A stretch of 64,000 bases of DNA from Euonymus europaeus. Taxonomy: Eukaryota > Streptophyta > Magnoliopsida > Celastrales > Celastraceae. The translations under genes were made by a program, and so were the position numbers. The number at the start of each line of letters is the position of its first letter. Within the stretch, counting starts at the first letter, position 1. The DNA lies in NCBI GenBank assembly GCA_963580455.1, contig OY756965.1:6088501-6152500 (forward strand), read 5' to 3'. Below the pieces are notes generated by a model that worked only from the letters and a program-made list of their open reading frames with translations, did not search any database and was not told the origin of the DNA. This document shows, piece after piece, positions 12,424-26,400 of the stretch.

Positions 12424-13260
12424 AGTAAAATACTAGAGGATGCTGTAGATTTTGACAAGGACGTTGAGAAATTTGTTACTCCAACAAAGTTTCGAGGGGA
12501 AAGCACACTCGACACATGCAAGGTTCATATTCCACTTAGAGATGGTGATGGATGGTACAATGTGATGCTCGACTTTTTAGCAGAGGAGATGCTGATCTTT
12601 AATTGTAGAAAGCATTGTGAACTTTGTAAAAATATTACTGATATTAAAAAAGTCGTAAGTAACCAAATTATAATTTTGTAGTACTTGCAATAAAAAAATT
12701 TGTGGTTCCTAAATTTTATTGCACTGTTGTGAAAAATGTAGGCAAGTTTTTTGTGAGAACTTTTCCTTGAGGATATTATTAACCACAAATTATTTAGTTA
12801 CAGAAAAAAGACTGATTTCACTTGCTAATTTCCAACAATTGTAGAAGATTATGTTCCCAAGTAAGCAAGTTACTTTTACAATAATTTTAGTTCTTTTTTT
12901 CACTTTTGTTTAAAGCTTTTATGTGATTACCTATGGAGGATTTTGGATTATACACTATGTTCATCATGAGGTCTCGTGATAAATCTTGAGATAATTTTGT
13001 AAGTTGTAAAACACAATAAACATATCGTTCATGATCAAATATTCCTATAGAATCTAACTATAATTTTTTTTTAATATAGCGAGTTTCAATTGATATGAGG
13101 ACAAAGTTCCTCATGTAGATGGTGTACCACATTGACAACATAAAACACAATAAGATATACAACTTCGCATACAACTTGTACAAGAAATCAGTAAACCAAA
13201 GTAATGTGCGAGATGACGGTAGTGAGGACCTACCGTTTCCTAAGCAATTATATGTTCGAG
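12424..13260 (+). pseudogene. Possible ULP1-like (C48 peptidase) relic of a transposon
   Basis: From about 12515 the plus strand can be read as TCKVHIPLRDGDGWYNVMLDFL, resembling the block around the catalytic histidine in ULP1-like domains carried by plant transposons, with the histidine apparently replaced by glycine. Later pieces (around 13095-13260) look coding-like but broken. No continuous frame exists. This is a weak call from one motif. Confidence 0.25.
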
Positions 13261-13834
13261 GATTATTATTTTTTTGTCTTGATTTTGTTTAATATTTATT
13301 TAGTAACATTAAAGTTTAATTTATGACTGCAAATTTAGAACTTTTATTTTTTTTATTTAAGGTTTCGCTTTCTATTTATGAACAATTTTGTTTATTATTC
13401 ATTGCTTAATATATAAGTTTTTTCATCATATTTTTCCAAAGATATGTAAATCCAATCCAAACTTTGCAACTGATTAAGTTTGGTATCGGAGCAAGTTTGA
13501 GTAAAATTTTATTTTTATCCCACAATAATACACTAATTTATTGTTTAATCTTTCAAATTTGCCAACTTACTTCCATTTTATCTTTCTGCTACTTTGAAAT
13601 ATCTGCATATTCTTATATAAAGACAACTAAACAACTAAACAACATATGTTTCTTTTAATAACTTAAAAAATAATTCATAGATAAACATGTTTGATAATGT
13701 TGAGTGAATTCTTATTTTTTATGATAATCTTGTAATGCTTCTACTATGGGTGACCAGTGCAATAACAAGTTGACCAAACTCATTTTTCTTAACATATACT
13801 CAAAAACGATGGGTCTACTTCTCTTCTTCATACT

Positions 13835-15000
13835 TGATAAGTGCCAAAATATGCATTTTGATGATGTTGATAAAATATCAGCACTTATGAATAATTGAGG
13901 TTTTAAGTGATATGTTTGCACATGAAATTACAGATATTATTTTGGATCACTTTATCATCGAAGGTGATGTCATCGGTGATATCACCGCATTTTCATTCAA
14001 AGTCATCACCATCATTTCCATTTTCAAAGAATTGGTTCTTAAATTGAATAAGTTGGTGAACAAATCCTCCCCATCTTTGAAAATATGACATTATCTCCTC
14101 CACTTATTACCACCAATGTGCTCACTTTTCTCTATAAATAGAGATATTAGGGAGGAGAAAATAAGGAAGAAGAAAGAAGAAACCAAGGGCGGTGTTTTCA
14201 ATTATATTTGTAATATGTTTCATGTTTGATTTCATAATGTATAACTAAACTTTTGTTAGTTAGGGCTTGATCTTGAAACCCTAAACATGGTTTCAATTCT
14301 ATAAGTTATGTGGATTTCATATTTTTACAAGCATGATGATTTTGATTTTTTTTTTCATGATATTTGAATTTTAATATTTGTTTCTTTGAGTAGCTAACTT
14401 TTTGAAACATGTATTAGAATTAATTGTTGTAGAACATGGTCAATTGCCTTGTTGAATATGTTCTTACTTGCAACATATAATTCGGTTAAAACGAATTATG
14501 AGAAATCAATTCTTGAATACTTAAGTACAGACACAATGTATTAAAATTCTTGTGACATTCATATTATATTCTCTTATTGGGTTCTTGATTGTTAATTGAT
14601 GCAAATGTCAAAAACTTTACATGCACCTAAGAGAGAATTATACAACTTGAGTTTGACCATGACTTTGTCGTTAATATTGTCATTATATGCTTGCTGGAAT
14701 TATCAATCTATCATTTCTTATAAATTGTTTGATTGTTTTGTTGTGGATAGTGAGTCCTAGCTAGTATTCTCATTAATTGAAGCTCATCAATTCTCATTCT
14801 TGTTTTTAACGCCAATTTCTTTATCTTTATTATATCTTATAAGAATTAAACAACCCTTTTTTACAATTGTGTCAATTATATTCAAGCATTAGATTTTATA
14901 TTTACTAGTATCACTCATTGTGAGATCGACTCTTGCTTATTCAGTATATATTATTGGTACACTTGTGAGATTATTTTAAATTGTAACTAATGATATAACA
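13835..15000 (+). mobile_element. Solo LTR, 1,166 bp, TSD ATACT
   Basis: Flanked by ATACT on both sides (13830-13834 and 15001-15005). It begins TGATAAGTGCC and ends TGATATAACA, the TG...CA ends of an LTR. It contains a TATA box (TATAAATAGAG near 14134) and a late GTGAGATCGACTC motif of the kind seen near the 3' end of large plant gypsy LTRs. No polypurine tract, primer site or coding sequence is attached, so it is a single LTR left by recombination. Its orientation is inferred from the TATA box. Confidence 0.8.
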
Positions 15001-15005
15001 ATACT

Positions 15006-15735
15006 ACGGTCCAAAAGTGTAAGTATAAATTGGTTGTCAGATGGACCTTAATTATCAAAAAATGTTCAATTGTCCTTTTACTCTCAAGAGTTAGTAAATT
15101 AGAACATAAACCTAATTTCCCCAAAAAAGAGCATGATAGGAAAATGCTGCTACATAAGGAAAGTCATATAGAATGGATTGAACAAGAAACTTTTGCAGTC
15201 TGTGCTTGAGGTTTTTGTATATACTTTCCTCATATTTTTACACTTTGCAGTCTATGGACTGAGGAAGAGGTTCTATGGATAACAACTAAAAAAATTGCCC
15301 CTCTCATATGAACGAGATTGGGATAAAACACTAATACTATTGGCATCCAGGATACAAAACCTCAAGATAACTAAGAATTTTAAGGTTTCAACTATTAAAA
15401 TATGAAGAGAAAGGCGACTCGCTACACCACGTCATCAGTTTCAAGATAAATTGGAAAAGAATTCCTCATTAGGAATTTTATTCCTACTTAACTTTGTATG
15501 ACTTACATGGTTTATTCGAAATACCCTTATAAGATATACCAAAGTACATGATTTGAGGTATCTAGATGTTACCGAAGTATGTCCTTTCTTGGTGATGATT
15601 AAGGTGCTTCTTCTTGGTGTCCAACTATGCCCAAAGTGTCTCTCTTAGGTATGTCAGATTCTATTATGATCTATCACGTGTCCGCTTTTTGAGTGAGGAT
15701 TTTTTCGGTTTAATCTATTTTTTTTGTAAAGTCAT
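15006..15735. other. No recognisable gene
   Basis: AT-rich sequence with no open frame of note, no inverted ends and no similarity I recognise to the flanking elements. Confidence 0.5.
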
Positions 15736-17165
15736 GGCCTCATGGATTGGGTCCAACTAGGGATCCGCCGAACCTGGCTCAAAAGATTAGGCCCAGACCC
15801 AAGCCTGAAAGCTCAGTTCGGGCCCCTTCATGCTATTTTTACTAACAATGAAATAATGACCCGATTCAGTAATCTAATACTTTTGCAACATGTAAAGAGA
15901 GAAAGTTCATGGCGTGTCGGGTCTTGTAAACTTGTTTGGAATTGAGTCCCCTGGTTTGGCATCGAGCATGAAAATTGCAGAATATTTGCCACTAGATTCT
16001 TAGTGAAAAATATCAATATATATGAGTTATGACATCACGCATACATGCACGTATACGTATTCAATTTTACCATTCAAATTATAAACAATTTATATCATGA
16101 TCATCACATTAATATCTATAGACAATTAATAATTGTAAGCTAATATTAGGCATTCTGGGGTTCGTCCTAGAAATTAAACACAGGCTTGACCTCAAAAATG
16201 AGTTCAGGCCCAATTCCAGAGATCGAGCCCAGGCTCTCTCATGTAGGAATGACAAAATTCCCCGCGGGTCCGGGGACCCGACCCGAAATTTCGGGGTCGG
16301 GGACTCAAAATTTCTGGGTCGAAATTTTTATTATATTTAATTTTAAAATATATATATATATATAGACAAATATTTATAACATATTACATATACATATATA
16401 GATAATATATTCATATATATAATTCAAGGTAAATTTGATAATTGATATTGGTAATTGGTTAGTTTGATGGTTTTGTGCTTGTTGAATTACCTAGAAGATT
16501 CATTTACATGTGCACTGTGCATTGATGTTTAATTTTTTATTTTTGGTTGAAATCCATTTATTAAGAACATGAGAACATCAAGCTGCTATATTGGCTCCTT
16601 TTCATTTTACAAACACTTTTATGTTTGGTTTTGTTTTGAACTTTTGATGTATGGATGATTAGAACAAAAATCTTTAATATTTTTGTGTGAATTATTTGAT
16701 TTGTGGATGCTTGCAGGTGAATTATTTGTTTTTTGAATGCTTCAAGGTCGGGTTCGGGGATGGAATCGGGGATGGGTGTTACCCGTCCCCGTCGGGTTCG
16801 GGGATCCCGACTCCCAAAAATTAGGGATGGGGTCGGGGATGGGGGCGGGGATGAGTTTCGGGTTCGGGGATGGGGATGACATACCCCGCCCGTTGCCATC
16901 CCTACTCCCATGTATAGAGTGGGACTACCCAAATTTGATGTCACTTCGAGCTTGGGTTGGACTTTAGGGGCAGGCCAAATGGTGACCTATGGGCCTGACT
17001 AGTTATTTAAACAACAAATGAATTAAAATATAAATATTAACAATATAAAAAATTAAATGGGCACGGCCTGGCCCAGCACGACCTGGCCTGCCAAGGGGTC
17101 TGGCATAGCCTCATAGGTGTACTGGGCCGGCAGGGCAAGGCCCAGATATCTGTAATGCCGGGCCG
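15736..17165. repeat. GC-richer degenerate repeat area upstream of the fucosyltransferase gene
   Basis: Flanking the hAT element at 16244-16904, the sequence has repeated GGCCCAGACC, CAGGCCCAA and GGGCCTGA motifs. At 17055-17165 there is a denser block of GGCCTGGCCCAGCACG-type motifs. These resemble decayed subterminal regions of other hAT-like elements, but I could not define ends. Open frames here are compositional. Confidence 0.4.
16244..16904. mobile_element. hAT-like non-autonomous element, 661 bp, 8-bp TSD
   Basis: The flanks CTCTCATG (16236-16243) and CTCCCATG (16905-16912) match at 7 of 8 positions, the length typical of hAT. The left end is TAGGAATGACAA. The right end reverse-complemented is TAGGGATGGCAA, so the terminal inverted repeats differ at two positions. 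Subterminal regions are full of CGGGGA/GGGTCGG repeats on both sides, and the centre is AT-rich. There is no transposase. Confidence 0.85.
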
Positions 17166-17428
17166 CAGAGCACTAAAAACGTGGGCGGTGCACTTCTCTA
17201 ATCTTGGAGCAGGACTGAGCAAGAAGAGAGGCAGAAAAGAGACAGAAGAAGACAAATTCCTGCAACTGCACAGAGTGATGCATAATTGAGCACTGGTTGT
17301 CTCCCAACGCTTGGGATCGAGTTTGGCATCCCTAATAAAGCGAGTATTCACGAAGTTTTGCACCGCCACACTCAATCTCTGTGTCATACGACGTTGTCTC
17401 GCCGACAACAAAATTCGGATCCGAAACA

Positions 17429-20400
17429 ATGAGAAGGTACCTATATAACTCCATGGAAGTAAACAGATATTAATTTCTTGTTGACTAATTAGTTGGTCGA
17501 TTGAACTGTGGATTGGCAGGCCTGGGCACCACCGGCCTCATGGAAAGCAAGGAATGAAGGGAATGCTGGTGAAGCTGTCTATTGCCGTCGTTGTTCTTTT
17601 AATTTGCACGCTTTCCCTCTTGTTCTCGGCCACCACTGGCGGCAGTAATGGCTATCCCTCCGAGGTTAGTTAAGCGACTTGTTTTTGGGTTCCAAAGCAA
17701 TTATCATCCAAATCTTTGTTATAGATTTCTATGTATGATCTTGATGTTTCCACTTCAATTACAATAGTTTTAGAATTGAGAATGTCAACTCTTCCAATAC
17801 GTCACTGAAGTAGAAGAAGAAGCCTGCGCACTTAACACTGTGCTTGACATTTTTTGCTAAAATCTATTTCTAGAGCAATTGATTTGCAGTTGTTTCCTGG
17901 ATTTCTGATAGCTTTGATGTTAGAGGTACAGGAGGGTTGAAATATTGTTTGCATCCTTAATTGATTTGTTACTGCAGTATTGCAATGGTGGTAACAGATG
18001 TTCACCCCAGTGCTTAGGTTATAGCAAAAAAATTTGGTTGATCCTATCCATTTTGATGATCCTGAGAATCTGTCTTCCAAATATCTATAGCTTGGGGTAA
18101 GAGTCAATGAAATCTGAGCCTAATGCAATGGAGTGACAGGATTGTGTTCCTTAATAAATAATAAAACATAACAGTAAATAAAAGATAACACTAAGAGCAT
18201 ACAATGCAGAATGCAAAATCCTCCCATAAAAAAAGGAAGGAATCATTCGTCAGGAAATAATGTGAGTTGATTTTGAGATTCAATGAATTGTGTTGACAAT
18301 TTAATCTACGATTCCACAAGTCATTAATGGCTAGTGCACGTGGGATAGAGTTGATCAAGGGGAATTCCTTCTGCAGCAAAGGGCTGTTAAAGAGGCTGCT
18401 CCTCCTCGCCTGGCTACATCTCTGAGAGCCTGACCTCCTTGGTTAACAACACTTTCAGGATATTAAGGAGGGTGAAACTGTCATTTAGATGAATTTGCAT
18501 TCATTAGGGTTGCAATGTTTAGATCACGTCTCTGTGTGCAGCATTTTCCAAATGTACACAATTTCAATTTTGTTTTCATTGAACCGCCTCGATAGAAAAT
18601 GTTATGTTTTGTGGGATTGATTCATGATATTATACTAAAATTTCTATACTCTCTATCTCTCTCTTTATCTCCTCTCTCCATGAAATAGTGTTCATGACTG
18701 CTAGTGTGATTTATGCATCAACAAGGTCTTATCTTTATTTGTGTTTAAAAACGTGCCCTGTATCAGTATGATGTCACTGATTTTTTCGTGTTACAACTGT
18801 AGCCACTTAACTTTATCTCACTATTAATGAAACTTCACATATTATATCAAAAAGAAATGGCGTCACTATTTGTGATGTATAATACAAGATTTCTTTCTCT
18901 CTTCTCCAATTGGCTTGCTATAGATATAGCCCGATGGATGTAAATTTTAATGAGGATTGAGAGAACCAAAACTCTAACCTCAAATTAACCCCCAAATAAA
19001 GAACCCTACGAATTTTTTTTCTTCTCAATTCCTAGGTTGTTAAAACTAAAAAATAGAATAGTTTCCTCTCTCAGGTAGGGTTGGATAAACCCACCTCCCC
19101 TTCTCAGCCTCTCACAGAGCAGAGCGTGTATCAGTCTCACTGAATTTTCAAGGAGTCCGTTCTCCAGAAAACTTTTCATAAAAACTCTCAATTATAATTC
19201 ATTCATTACTTACATCCACATAGATAGACTCTTAATAATCATAATAACATAAAAGCATCATTCAAATAAAACTATGATTCCTAAAAGGTAAATTAATAAG
19301 ACTCCAATTCTAATGATGAGTTGACTTAACAAAATAACATAATAAAATACTCATAAAACGAATAACTAATAATAAATTTGAAATCCCAACAGCCTTGAAA
19401 ATTACGACAATACCCTTACTATGAAAACTAAAAGAAACATAGTTAAAATGGACCCAATAATAAACTAGATAAAAACATAAAATTAATGGTCTTCCTGCAT
19501 CATACCCTATCTTGTGAAGATTGGCTTCATTTGCTTGCCATACATTGTTTTTGGGATGCTTCATATTAGCTTGACAAAGCTGGCTTGTGTTTTATTGGGT
19601 TATAAACATTTATGAATTATTCATATCTCTTACCCATATCTTTTGTCTAAGAACTTCTAGCTATCACCATTGTATTTTTCCTTACATTTATAAGTAGTTT
19701 TACCATTTAAGTTAAATTCTAGGGTTTACGGACAAAACTTAAAATTCTATTGTCAATGAAAAACATAACTTTAAGTCTAAAAGTAATCTTTTTGTGGATG
19801 GATTCCAAAGTTTATCATTAGATTAGTTATTAAGTGAATGTTTTAACTGGATTTAGTATCTAGAGCAGCTGACTGGGATAAGTGCATGCCCACTTGTTTT
19901 CATTTTTTCTTCTCCTTTGGTGCCAATTATTTACTGTTCTCAATTTTTTATTAGAACCCAATAATTCTCAATTTTTTTGAGAGCCAGGCATGGATACACA
20001 CATTTTCTATAATACAGCAGTCTCCAATAGTGATGCTTGCTCTAATTTTGTAAATGGAGTTGAAAAGTCATTGGTTGTTCCTATTAAAATGCGTTTGCAT
20101 CATCATTATCTGAAATTAAGCTTCTTTTGGTATTTTGTATTCAATGATTGGTACTTGGAACCTGACATTTTATTTTCTTCCCATGTACAAACAGATCAAG
20201 GTGGAAGAACTCTGGGCAAATGCTAATTCTGATGGCTGGAGGCCATCTTCTGCTCCAAGATCTGATTGGCCCCGTATGTAATTTTCAAGTTTTAAAAGAA
20301 GACTTGCAAGAAATAGAACGGTTTAGACTGTTGACATTTCTTAAAATATTTTTTTTATTTGCAACAGCTCCTCCAAAAGAAAGCAATGGCTATCTGCGAG

Positions 20401-23400
20401 TTCGTTGTAATGGTGGTCTGAATCAGCAGCGCACTGCTGTTTGTATCTCTTATTTTTAAATTCGTTTCTTACATTTTCTCTCATTGAACTTTACTTTCAC
20501 CAAATTGCATTGTGGTTCAGAAAAAAATTATTAAGTTCTGCACCAGTTCCATGGATTTGTTCACATGAGAATGACTTTTTTTTTTTTATTCTTCTTCTTT
20601 ATATTTCTATAATTACAAGTGAACATGTGGTCAGGTGGTAGAGTTGCGATGGTGCAACCTATAGGTCACAAACAACTTCTCCACATATTATGTGGGGGTA
20701 AGGTCTGGGTGCGACCTGTTTATCCTTGACCCCACCCACTATGGGGGCATTGTGCAACGGGAGTTGTTTACCTTTAAATTTCTGTAATTAAACTTGACTT
20801 TGCAAATTGCTTAAATGAGCAAATGAAGCTAATGAATGATATTTGTATGCTGCATCCTTTTGATATTCTAGATTTGTATTCTGCATCCTTTTGATGTTTT
20901 AGATTTGTATGCAACATCCTTTTAATTTTCTAGATTTGTAATGCGACATGAAAATTTATATGAAATTGATTAATGCGCATACTTTTGATGTTCTAGATTT
21001 GTAATGCGGTTCTTGCTGCACGAATCATGAATGCTACACTTGTGCTCCCTGAGCTGGATGCGAACTCCTTCTGGCACGACACCAGGTATTCCTTTAGTTT
21101 GCTCATTCTTAGAACTTTTTTATTTTTTATTGTTTAGAAACTTTTTAAGGTACCAAAGGGTTCTGAACAGAAATTATGAGGCTAATCTTATGACATCAAC
21201 AAAGTTACAGAGCAAAGGAAACCAAAATTTGACACATGCAAGCCAATTATCAATAAAAACATCAAAAGAGGTCTCCTTGGACTAAAAAATCATGCAATTT
21301 ATCTCCTGTCAAATTAACCACATGATGGATGAAGGAATGAACAAGATGATCTTTAATTTTGTCTTATCTGTAGTCTAAGAGCTCCGGGATGGAAATTCTG
21401 AATGAGCCTTGGAAATGTTCACCCTCTTTAAGCTTACAAGGTTTATTGTAGTGAACCAAGCCCTTCTTGACTATGGAGCTAGTAAGCATGGGTGCGTCTA
21501 TCACCCTGGGGTACCTGCACCAGATATGTTTTATGTGCGGTTGCGCCGTGGGTGTGGTACGAAATGTCTGGGTGCGGCTGTTAACAAATCCGATTTTTTA
21601 AGAAAAAATAAAATAAAAATGGGTGCTGCTTAGGTGCGATTTAGGATACTGTTCTGATAGGAATCTAGGAAATAACTCAGCAAATTAACTCCTTTCTAAA
21701 GTGATCTTACAACAAGAAGATCAGCTAAATTATGAAATTCTTATTTCTGGATTTATTTCGTAATTTTCTGATCTACTTTCTTGAATACAAGAACAAGGCT
21801 TATATAGAGATCTTAGAACTTTCTAGATCTCTAATTTTCTTGTACAATAAGTTCTCCTCTGGAACCCAAAAGACAATAGTTTTGGTAAAACCAACTTAAA
21901 TACTTATGCATGATTCAAGAGTCTTGGAACTAAAGAAAAACCTTATTCACACTAACACTCCTTCTTAAGGTTTTCTTTGACAAGACCTAGCCTTGTTCTC
22001 AACATTTCAAATTTGGCTTTTGGCAAAGCCTTTGTGAATATATCTGCAAGCTGATCCTCTGTCTTGCAATAAACCAGCTTGATTTCTCCATTTTTCTCAG
22101 CTTCTCTAATAGCATGATAACTCATATGCTTTGTCCTTCCATGTTGCACAGGATTTGCAGCAATAGCTGATTTATTATCACAAAACAAGCCAGTAGGTTC
22201 AGCTTGCTTCTGTCGCAAATCTGCCATAAGCTTTCTAAGCCAAATAGCTTGATTTGAAGCTCCAGCTGCTGAAATATACTCAGCTTCAGCTGTTGATTGA
22301 GCCACCATTTCTTGTTTCTTTGTACACCATGAAAATGCAGCTGATCCAAGCATGAAAACATAGCCAGAAATGCTTTTGCAAACATCTATAATGCCAGCCC
22401 AGTCACTGTCAGTATATCCATTCATAACTTCACCATATTTCCCTTCAAACCACAAACCAAAATTAGTTGTACCCCTCAGGTATCTTAGCATCCTTTTAGC
22501 TGCTCTAAAATGATTTTGGCTAGGAGAGTTCATGAACCTTGACAACATGCTTGATGCAAACATTAAGTCAGGTGAGGTCTTGTAGCTGTTATGTATAGCA
22601 AACTTCCAACACAACTCCTATAAATTGATGCATCTGCAGCTTTAGCTCCATCATAAGCAGAGAACGTAGAATTCACCACAACTTCTTTACATTTCTCCAT
22701 CTTGAATTTCTTTAAAACATCCAAGGCATATTTCTTTTGAGAAAGAAAAATGCCATTTTTACATTGCTGAATCTCCATTCCCAGAAAATAGGACATCTCT
22801 CCAAGATCAGACATCTCTCCAAGATCAGACATCTCTCCAAGATCAGACATCTCAAACTCTGTCTTCATTTAAACCTTAAAAGCTTCTATATTTTCTGGAC
22901 AGCTTCCTGTGATGAAGAAATCATCCACATACAAAGATATAATCAGTTGTTGTTCACCATCTTTAACATAAAGTGTTGGTTCATTTATACTCCTCCTGAA
23001 TCCATGTTCTAGAAGATAAGAATCAATCCTGCTGTACCAAGCTCTTGGAGCTTGTTTTAGGCCATACAAAACCTTCTTTAGTTTGTAAAATAAAAATATC
23101 TTCTTCTAATGCTCCATTCAGGAAAGTTGATTTTATATCCAAATGATATATCTTCCATCCCTTTTGAGCTGCCAAAGCAATCAACATCTTGATGGTATCA
23201 TGTCTTGCCACAGGAGAGAAAGTGTCTCCATAGTCAACAGTCAACACGCATATCCCTTCATGACTAACCTTGCTTTGTATTTGTTTACAGAGCCATTAGG
23301 GTTTAGCTTTGCCCTATAAACCTGCTTGACACCAATTATATTGTGATTTTGAGGTCTGGAAACAGGCTGCCATGTACCATTCTTGTTGATCATTTTAATC

Positions 23401-26400
23401 TCTTCTTCCATAGCTTTTTTCCACTCTCCAAGCGTATTAGCTTCTTCAAAACTTGCTGGTTCTGACAGTATCTGATTGCAACTTTCATAGACCTCAGATA
23501 GAGGCTTAGATTTCTTGACAAACTCTTCATTTGTAGTTTCAGCTATCAACTTGTCATTAGCAGATTCTGAAGTAGAGATTTCTATATCTGAAGACTGAAT
23601 TGAGCTCTTAATCTACTCACTTTCCCAATCCCAATATGAGTTCTCATCAGCAACAAAATCTCCGCTTACACCAATCTTCTTGGTATTTAAATTATAGACC
23701 CTGTATCCCTTGGATTGAGATGAATAAGCAAGGAAGATACCTTTTTCAGCCTTCTCAACCAGTTTTGTTCTTTTTACTGATGGAATATGAGCATAACAGA
23801 TAGATCCAAACACTTTTGTTCTTTTTACTGATGGAATATGAGCATAACAGATAGATCCAAACACCTTTAAGTGCTTGGCAGAATGTTTAGATCCAAACCA
23901 TGCTTCACTTGGAGTCTTGCCATTTAACAGCCATAGTTGGCAACCTGTTAAGAATGTATGCAGCAGTATATACTGCTTCAGCCCAAAAACTCTTAGGCAA
24001 TTTCTTCTCCATGAGCATACATCTTGCCATCTCCATTACTGTCCAGTTCTTCCTTTTTGAAACTCCATTTTTGCTATGGTGAATAACTCACAGTGCATTG
24101 ATGAGTTATATAACTCTGAGATTCCACAAGAACTTTGAATTTCTTGAAAATATTGAAAACCTGTGACTTATTACTCAAGAAATATACCCAGGTCATTCTT
24201 GTATGGTCATCAATGAAGGGAATAAAATACCTATTTTGGCTTCACTCAGAGGACCACACACATCAGTGTGAATTAGTTCAAGTTTTTCACTTGCCCTCCA
24301 AGTAGAACTAGATGGAAATCTTTTTATATGCAATTTGCCAAGCTGACTGATTTCAGAAAGGTCTTTGATAAAGCCATTTTCAATAGTCCACTTCAGAGTT
24401 CAAGGCAGATTTTTCAATTCTTGCAACATAAGAAGCTTCTTCAATTGCAGAGCACTTTAGAGGAAAACTCTTTTCACTCATTCTAACTTTAACGATTTCT
24501 ATTTTCTAAGGATTGTAAACAGTACACCAACAATCCTCAAAATGTAGTGAATAACCCTTGATCATTAAAGCTACACTCAGGAGATTATTATATAGGCATG
24601 GAATATAGAGAACATTAGGTATGAGTTTAGTACCTTTCTTTGTTGTTAAAGCAACAGTTCCTCTCCCTTGAGCTTCTACTATTTCTCCATTTCCAAGCTT
24701 TACCTTAGTCTTCACAGACTCGTCCAAATAAGTGAATAACTCAGCATTTTTGGCCATATGAGAAGAGCAACCACTGTCTATGAGCCATACATTTGTTTCA
24801 GATTTTTTAGTATAGTCCTGAGGCATGAATAAATGATCTTCATGATCCTGCTCCTGCAGCTCATCAACAAAGTTTGCTTGCAGTCTACCTTGCTGTCCTC
24901 CAGATTGCTTCTGTTTCAACCAACAATCTTTCTCTCTATGTCCCATCTTGTTACAATGCCAGCATTGCAACTGCTTTTGGCCTTTGAATCTGCAGTATTT
25001 TTCCAAGTGATTGGTTTTTTTGCAAACTCCACAAGCAGGAAACTTTCCTTTCTTAACTGGTTCACTTGAACCTTCGCCAGTTTTACCTTTTTCAGTCTTA
25101 TTGAAGAACCTTCCTTTGCCACCTTTTGATGATCCTTGCTTCCAGATTTTATGCTTTGCTTGAAAGCCTCCTTCAGATGCTTCAGTGTGCCTTAAGGAAA
25201 CTCTCCGCTCTTGCGCTTGCAACTTACTACATAATTCAGAAACAGTAAGCTTTGCGAGATCACTAGACTCTTCTATTGCTGAAATTTTTGGCTCAAACCT
25301 CACAGGCAAACTTACTAGCATTTTCTCCACCACCTTTTGATCATTGATCTTTCCTCCATATAATCTCATCTTATTTACCAGATCTATTAGCCTATTTGAG
25401 TAGGCTTTCACTGAATCACCATCTTTCATTCTTTGTAATTCAAACTCCCTTTTGAGAGTCAACAGCTTCACTGTTCTAACCCTTCCATTTCCTTGAAATT
25501 CATCTTTAAGCTTGTCCCAAGCTTCTTTAGCAGATTCAAGATCAACAATTCTAGAAAAAATTTCTTCTTTTACTGCAAAGTGAATGAAAGTTAGGGCTTT
25601 AAAATTCTTTTGACTAAGCTCAGCATGATCCTTCATCTGCTTTATAGTTGCTGTATCAGGTAGGGAATTGGGATCAAACTCGAGCTCAATCATATCCCAC
25701 AAATTATGTGCTCTAAGAAAAACTTTCATTTTCACTAACCAGAAATCAAAACCCTCACTAGAGAAAATTGGAGGATTTAGTAGAGAAGTTGTTGACATTG
25801 CTGGTTACTTCTGAAATTCTTCTTTTGCTACAAAAAAACAAATTGATCGATCTTCCACAGTCCCGCAAGAACAATCAGCTCTGATACCACTGTTCTGATA
25901 GGAATCTAGGAATTAGCTCCTTTCTAAAGTGATCTTACAGCAAGAAGATCAACTAAATTCTGAAAGTCTTATTTCTGGATTTTATTTCTTAATTTTCTAA
26001 TCTACTTTCTTGAATACAAGAACAAGGCTTATATAGAGATCTTATAACTCTCTAGAGCTTTAATTTTCTGGTACAATAGGTTCTCCTCTGGAACCCAAAA
26101 GACACTAGTTTTGGTCAAACCAACTTAAATACTTATGCATGATTCAAGAGTCTTGGAACTAAAGAAAAACCTTATTCACACTAACAAATACGTCTAGGTC
26201 AAAATAAAGAGGTAAACTGAAAAAAAAAACGCATTTGTGCATGACCTAAATCGCAAACCTCAGCCTATGTCTGTCCAAATCCCAAGCTTTGAGGAATCAC
26301 TGGTTGCTGTGAGGTTGAGATTGAGGTCGAGGTCACAAGGAGTCGCTGGTTGCCGAACTGGAATTGCTGGTCGTGGTTGCAACTAACCAGGTATTGCTGT

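Larger units (their letters stand above)
21650..26186 (-). mobile_element. Ty1/copia element A (complete structure, decayed coding)
   Basis: 4,537 bp, bounded by GATAC (21645-21649) and AATAC (26187-26191), a 5-bp duplication with one change. LTRs at both ends begin TGTTCTGATAGG and end CACTAACA. Next to the right LTR, in element sense, is TGGTATCAGAGC, the initiator-Met tRNA primer site. The element is antisense to the host gene. The LTRs differ by about 14 substitutions plus a 12-bp indel by eye, so the insertion is old. Confidence 0.93.

Noticed and set aside
16561..16967. Gly/Pro-rich frames on both strands
   Set aside because: They arise from GGGGATGGGG-type subterminal repeats of the hAT element, not from a gene.
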